Assembly: GCF_003076135.1 (NCBI RefSeq)
Contig: NZ_QDGZ01000002.1
Span: 496,001-560,000, forward strand
Reading direction: 5' to 3'
Length of the DNA stretch: 64,000 nt
Source: Nocardioides gansuensis
GTDB taxonomy: Bacteria; Actinomycetota; Actinomycetes; Propionibacteriales; Nocardioidaceae
Made by a program: the position numbers and the translations under genes. A model generated the notes under the pieces. That model searched no databases and was not told the origin of the DNA. It was given only the letters and a program-made list of their open reading frames with translations. Positions 61,269 to 64,000 of this stretch are shown here, piece by piece. The stretch's first letter is position 1. The number at the start of each line of letters is the position of its first letter.

Positions 61269-62137
61269 CCCTGCGCGTCGCCGTGGTCGGCACCGGCAGG
61301 ATGGGATCGGCCATGGTCGGCCGGGTCACCGGCGGCGGTTTCCCGGTCGTGGTCCACAACCGCAGCCGGGACAAGGCCGAGGTGGTCGCCGAACGGCACG
61401 GGTGCGAAGTGGCCGACACCGCCCGCGATGCCGTAGCCGGCGCGGACGTCGTCCTCGTCTCACTGCCCGACGACGCGGCCGCGCACGCGGCGTACGGCGG
61501 AGACGCAGGGATCGTCGCCGGGCTGGCCCGGGGCGCCGTGGTCACCGACACCAGCACGATCGCGCCAGCCACGGTGCGACGGCTGGCCACGGACGTGGCC
61601 CACGCCGGCGCCACCCTGCTGGACACACCGGTGTCCGGCAGCGTGAGCACCGTCGAGGCGGGCCAGCTCACCGTGATGGCCGGCGGCGACCCGTCCGCTC
61701 TGGATCGCGCCCGGCCGGTGCTCGAGACGATGGCCTCCAGCATCGTGCACTGCGGCCCTCAGGGCAGTGGCGCCGCGCTCAAGCTGGCGGTGAACACGAT
61801 CGTTCACGCCCTCGATATCGCGCTCTCGGAGGCGCTGGTGCTGGCGGAGAAGGCCGGCCTCGACCGGGAGACGGCGTACGACGTGTTCGCGCACAGCGCC
61901 GTCGGCGCGCCGTTCGTGCACTACAAGCGCGCGGCGTTCCTGTCCCCGGGGGTGACACCGGTCGCCTTCGCGCTGGACCTCGTCGCGAAGGACCTCGAGC
62001 TCGCCGCAGCCCTGGCGAGCGAGGTGGGCGCGCGGACTCCGCAGCTCGAGCGCAACCGCGAGGTCGTGGCCGACGCCGTCTCGACCGGCCTGGGTGGAGC
62101 GGACCTCTCCGCGGTGGCGGAGTATCTGCGGCGCTGA
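61265..62137 (+). CDS. Beta-hydroxyacid dehydrogenase (3-hydroxyisobutyrate dehydrogenase-like)
   Basis: 290 residues from ATG 61265, overlapping the SDR stop by 4 bases, with GGGAGG upstream. N-terminal NAD(P) site VAVVGTGRMGSAMVGRVT; substrate motif DTPVSGSVSTVEAGQLTVMAGG; catalytic Lys in GSGAALKLAVNTI; C-terminal ALDLVAKDLELAAALASEVG. Enzymes of this family oxidise 3-hydroxyacids or reduce semialdehydes such as tartronate or methylmalonate semialdehyde. It ends the plus-strand operon; the next genes converge on it with 81 bases between and no clear hairpin. Confidence 0.9.
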   Translation: MTLRVAVVGTGRMGSAMVGRVTGGGFPVVVHNRSRDKAEVVAERHGCEVADTARDAVAGADVVLVSLPDDAAAHAAYGGDAGIVAGLARGAVVTDTSTIAPATVRRLATDVAHAGATLLDTPVSGSVSTVEAGQLTVMAGGDPSALDRARPVLETMASSIVHCGPQGSGAALKLAVNTIVHALDIALSEALVLAEKAGLDRETAYDVFAHSAVGAPFVHYKRAAFLSPGVTPVAFALDLVAKDLELAAALASEVGARTPQLERNREVVADAVSTGLGGADLSAVAEYLRR

Positions 62138-62218
62138 TCGTTGCCCGACAGGATGCGCCGCGCCGGGAACCGCAAGCATGGTTGAAGCGCCAACTGCCCA
62201 CGCGAGGTGCAACCTGAG

Positions 62219-62989
62219 TCAGCGCAGCAGCTGCCGCGCCCGCCGCGCCATCGCCGCGTCGACCATCGAACCGTCCGGCAGGGAGGCGACACCGGCGCCG
62301 CCCAGTGCCTCGAGGACCGCGTGCGCCCAGGCGAGCTCCTCCTCGGTCGGTGCGAACGCCTTCCGGATCACCGGCACCTGCGCGGGGTGTACGGCGGTGC
62401 GGCCCCACATGCCCATCCGTCGCCCGCGGCGGCAGGAGGCGGCCAGTCCGTCGAGGTCGCGGACTCCCGGGTATGCCGACATCATCGGCGCCGGCAGCCC
62501 GGCGGCCGCAGCCGCCACCACCACGCGCGAGCGCACCCAGGCGAAAGCCTCCTCGTCGGCGAGCCCGAGCTCCGCGGCGAGGTCGGCCTCGCCGAGCGAG
62601 AGTGACACCACCCCCGGGGCGCGGGCGATCTCCGCGGCCGCCTCGATGCCACGGGCCGACTCCAGCAGCGCGTGCACCCGGCGCCCGGCCACCGCGGCCA
62701 GGTCGGAGACCGCCTCGACCTTGGGGAGCCGCAGGTCGACCTGCGCGGGGAGCGAGGCCAGGTCGGCGGCCAGGTCGGCGGAGCCGGGCGCGTTGACCCG
62801 CACCTGCACCGGGCCGTCGTACGACCCCAGCCAGGCCGCCACGGCCTCCCGCGCCGCCGGGCGCTCGGCCGGCGCCACCGAGTCCTCCAGGTCGAGGATC
62901 ACCTCCGCGCCGGTCGCGGCCGCCTTGTCGAACCTGTCCGGTCGTGAGCCGGGGACGTAGAGCGCGACCACCGATGCCCCGCCGGTCAC
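62219..62989 (-). CDS. HpcH/HpaI-type CoA ester lyase (CitE-like)
   Basis: 256 residues from GTG 62989, which overlaps the stop of the CoA-transferase gene (GTGA). CitE-type features: SVVALYVPGSRPDRFDKA, ILDLEDSVAPAERPAAREAV (metal-binding Glu/Asp), RVNAPGSADLAADLASL, ALLESARGIEAAAEIARAPG, SLSLGEADLAAELGL and GRTAVHPAQVPVIRKAF. Enzymes of this group cleave malyl-, citramalyl- or hydroxymethylglutaryl-like CoA esters. With the CoA-transferase it forms a two-step unit: activate a dicarboxylic or hydroxy acid as CoA ester, then cleave it. It probably consumes a product of the plus-strand operon, though that is inferred from position. Confidence 0.88.
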   Translation of the reverse strand: MTGGASVVALYVPGSRPDRFDKAAATGAEVILDLEDSVAPAERPAAREAVAAWLGSYDGPVQVRVNAPGSADLAADLASLPAQVDLRLPKVEAVSDLAAVAGRRVHALLESARGIEAAAEIARAPGVVSLSLGEADLAAELGLADEEAFAWVRSRVVVAAAAAGLPAPMMSAYPGVRDLDGLAASCRRGRRMGMWGRTAVHPAQVPVIRKAFAPTEEELAWAHAVLEALGGAGVASLPDGSMVDAAMARRARQLLR

Positions 62990-64000
62990 ACCGCCCCCTC
63001 CGCTCGCAGCCGGGCGATCTCCTCCTCGGACAACCCGGCCTCGGCGAGCACCTGGTCGGTGTCGGCGCCCGGTGCCCGTCCGGCCCAGCGCACCTCCCCC
63101 GGCGTCGCCGAGAGCCGGAACAGCACGTTCTGCATGACAAGCGGCCCGAGGTCCTCGTCGTCGACGGTGAGCACGGTGCCGAGCGCCTGGTATTGCGGAT
63201 CCTCGAGGATCCCGCGCACGTCGTACACCGGCGCGACGGCGGCCTGCGCCTCCTCGAACGCCGCGAGCACCTCGTCGCGGTCCCGCTCGGCGATCCAGCC
63301 ACCGACCGCCTCGTCCAGCTCATCGGCGTGTTCCGCGCGCTGGCCCCCGGTGGCGAACCACGGCTGCTCGACCAGGTCGGGACGACCGACCAGCCGCAGC
63401 ACCCGCTCGGCGATGCTCTGCGAGCTGGTGGAGACCGCGACCCAGTGCCCGTCGCCGGTGCGGTAGACGTTGCGCGGCGCGTTGTTCACCGACCGGTTGC
63501 CGGTCCGGGGCTGCACGTAGCCCAGCTGCTGGTAGGCCGTCAGCGGGGCGCCGAGCATCATCAGGATCGGCTCGACGATGGCCATGTCGACCACCTGGCC
63601 CTCCCCTGTCGCGTCGCGGTGCCGGAGCGCCGCCATCACGGCGTACGCCGTGGCCAGCGCGGCTATCCCGTCCGCCAGCCCGAACGGCGGCAGCGTGGGC
63701 GGACCGTCGGGCTGGCCGGTGACCGCTGCGAAGCCGCTCATCGCCTCCGCCAACGACCCGAAGCCGGGCCGTCCGGCGTAGGGCCCGGTCTGGCCGAACG
63801 CCGTCACCCGGGCGATCACCAGGCGCGGGTTGTCGGCGAGCAGCACGTCGGGGCCGAGCCCCCAGCGCTCGAGCGTGCCCGGGCGGAAGTTCTCCACCAG
63901 CACGTCGGCATCCGCGAGCAGCCGCCGCAGCGTCGCGGCGCCGGCGGGATGCCCGAGGTCGAGCGTGACCGTGCGCTTGTTGCGGCCCAGCGTCTTCCAC
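62986..64000 (-). CDS. Class III CoA-transferase (CaiB/BaiF), N terminus beyond window
   Basis: At least 337 residues. The frame is open to the last base, beginning WKTLGRNKRTVTLDL, so the first part of the gene (probably about 60 residues) lies outside. Family III motifs: DVLVENFRPGTLERWGLGPDVL, ARVTAFGQTGPYAGRPGFGSLAEAMSGF and TGEGQVVDMAIVEPILMMLG with the catalytic Asp in VVDMAI. The C-terminal half has NAPRNVYRTGDGHWVAVST. These enzymes move CoA between carboxylic acids. The stop overlaps the lyase start by 4 bases. A short reading from 63903 would lack the conserved N-terminal segment. Confidence 0.88.
   Translation of the reverse strand, partial: WKTLGRNKRTVTLDLGHPAGAATLRRLLADADVLVENFRPGTLERWGLGPDVLLADNPRLVIARVTAFGQTGPYAGRPGFGSLAEAMSGFAAVTGQPDGPPTLPPFGLADGIAALATAYAVMAALRHRDATGEGQVVDMAIVEPILMMLGAPLTAYQQLGYVQPRTGNRSVNNAPRNVYRTGDGHWVAVSTSSQSIAERVLRLVGRPDLVEQPWFATGGQRAEHADELDEAVGGWIAERDRDEVLAAFEEAQAAVAPVYDVRGILEDPQYQALGTVLTVDDEDLGPLVMQNVLFRLSATPGEVRWAGRAPGADTDQVLAEAGLSEEEIARLRAEGAV

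Noticed and set aside
62138..62218. Terminator between the dehydrogenase and the CoA ester lyase
   Set aside because: The gap has no stable stem-loop that I can pair by eye.

Overview
The window is high-GC, densely packed DNA with GTG and TTG starts, stop/start overlaps of 1-17 bases and almost no spacer. This is typical of an actinobacterium. The run pgsA - DUF881 - small basic protein - DUF881 - gcvH - garA - merR - bifunctional nuclease - merR - gcvP has the same order as Mycobacterium tuberculosis Rv1822-Rv1832. The protein set and style fit a free-living Nocardioidaceae-type soil organism; this placement is inferred from gene content only. No rRNA, tRNA, CRISPR array, insertion sequence or phage gene was seen, and no stretch over 300 bases lacks a gene.

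Layout. 1-1976: end of a glycosyltransferase locus (one truncated gene, one complete paralogue). 2036-5707: SbcC nuclease subunit, with a convergent sulfotransferase. 5744-11162: coupled tldD-tldE-glycosyltransferase operon. 11159-23583 (minus strand): two CNNM/CorC transporters, then the pgsA-to-gcvP housekeeping run, with a glycine riboswitch in front of gcvP and a serine hydrolase behind it. One DUF881 gene in this run is frameshifted. 23710-33703: sulfatase, FAD oxidoreductase, large LuxR-type ATPase regulator, a small conserved protein, cytochrome b561 and a soluble hybrid histidine kinase.

33791-35481 holds a PopR-like activator facing two clpP genes. Boxes of the PopR type lie upstream of the clpP pair, and the activator ends in an ssrA-like Ala-Leu-Ala-Ala. 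35537-47891 is a sugar locus: LacI regulator, CUT1 ABC transporter without its ATPase, YicI-type alpha-xylosidase, GH1 beta-glucosidase, a secreted GH3-CBM6 enzyme and a second LacI protein. Shared 14-base LacI boxes tie the locus together. The enzyme set suggests xyloglucan oligosaccharides as substrate.

47919-54268 is a likely envelope-stress cassette: membrane protein, DedA protein and sensor kinase on the minus strand; response regulator, FtsH and PrsW-type protease on the plus strand. Tandem 11-base-period repeats lie at both control points. 54305-64000 is a catabolic cluster of unknown substrate. An XRE-cupin regulator sits divergent from a tightly coupled operon (M24 protein, E1 alpha, E1 beta, amidohydrolase, bicupin, SDR, beta-hydroxyacid dehydrogenase). 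A CoA-ester lyase and a class III CoA-transferase converge on it and run off the window edge. Two of its proteins lack expected catalytic residues, which makes this cluster and the PopR-ClpP circuit the best places to look for new biology.
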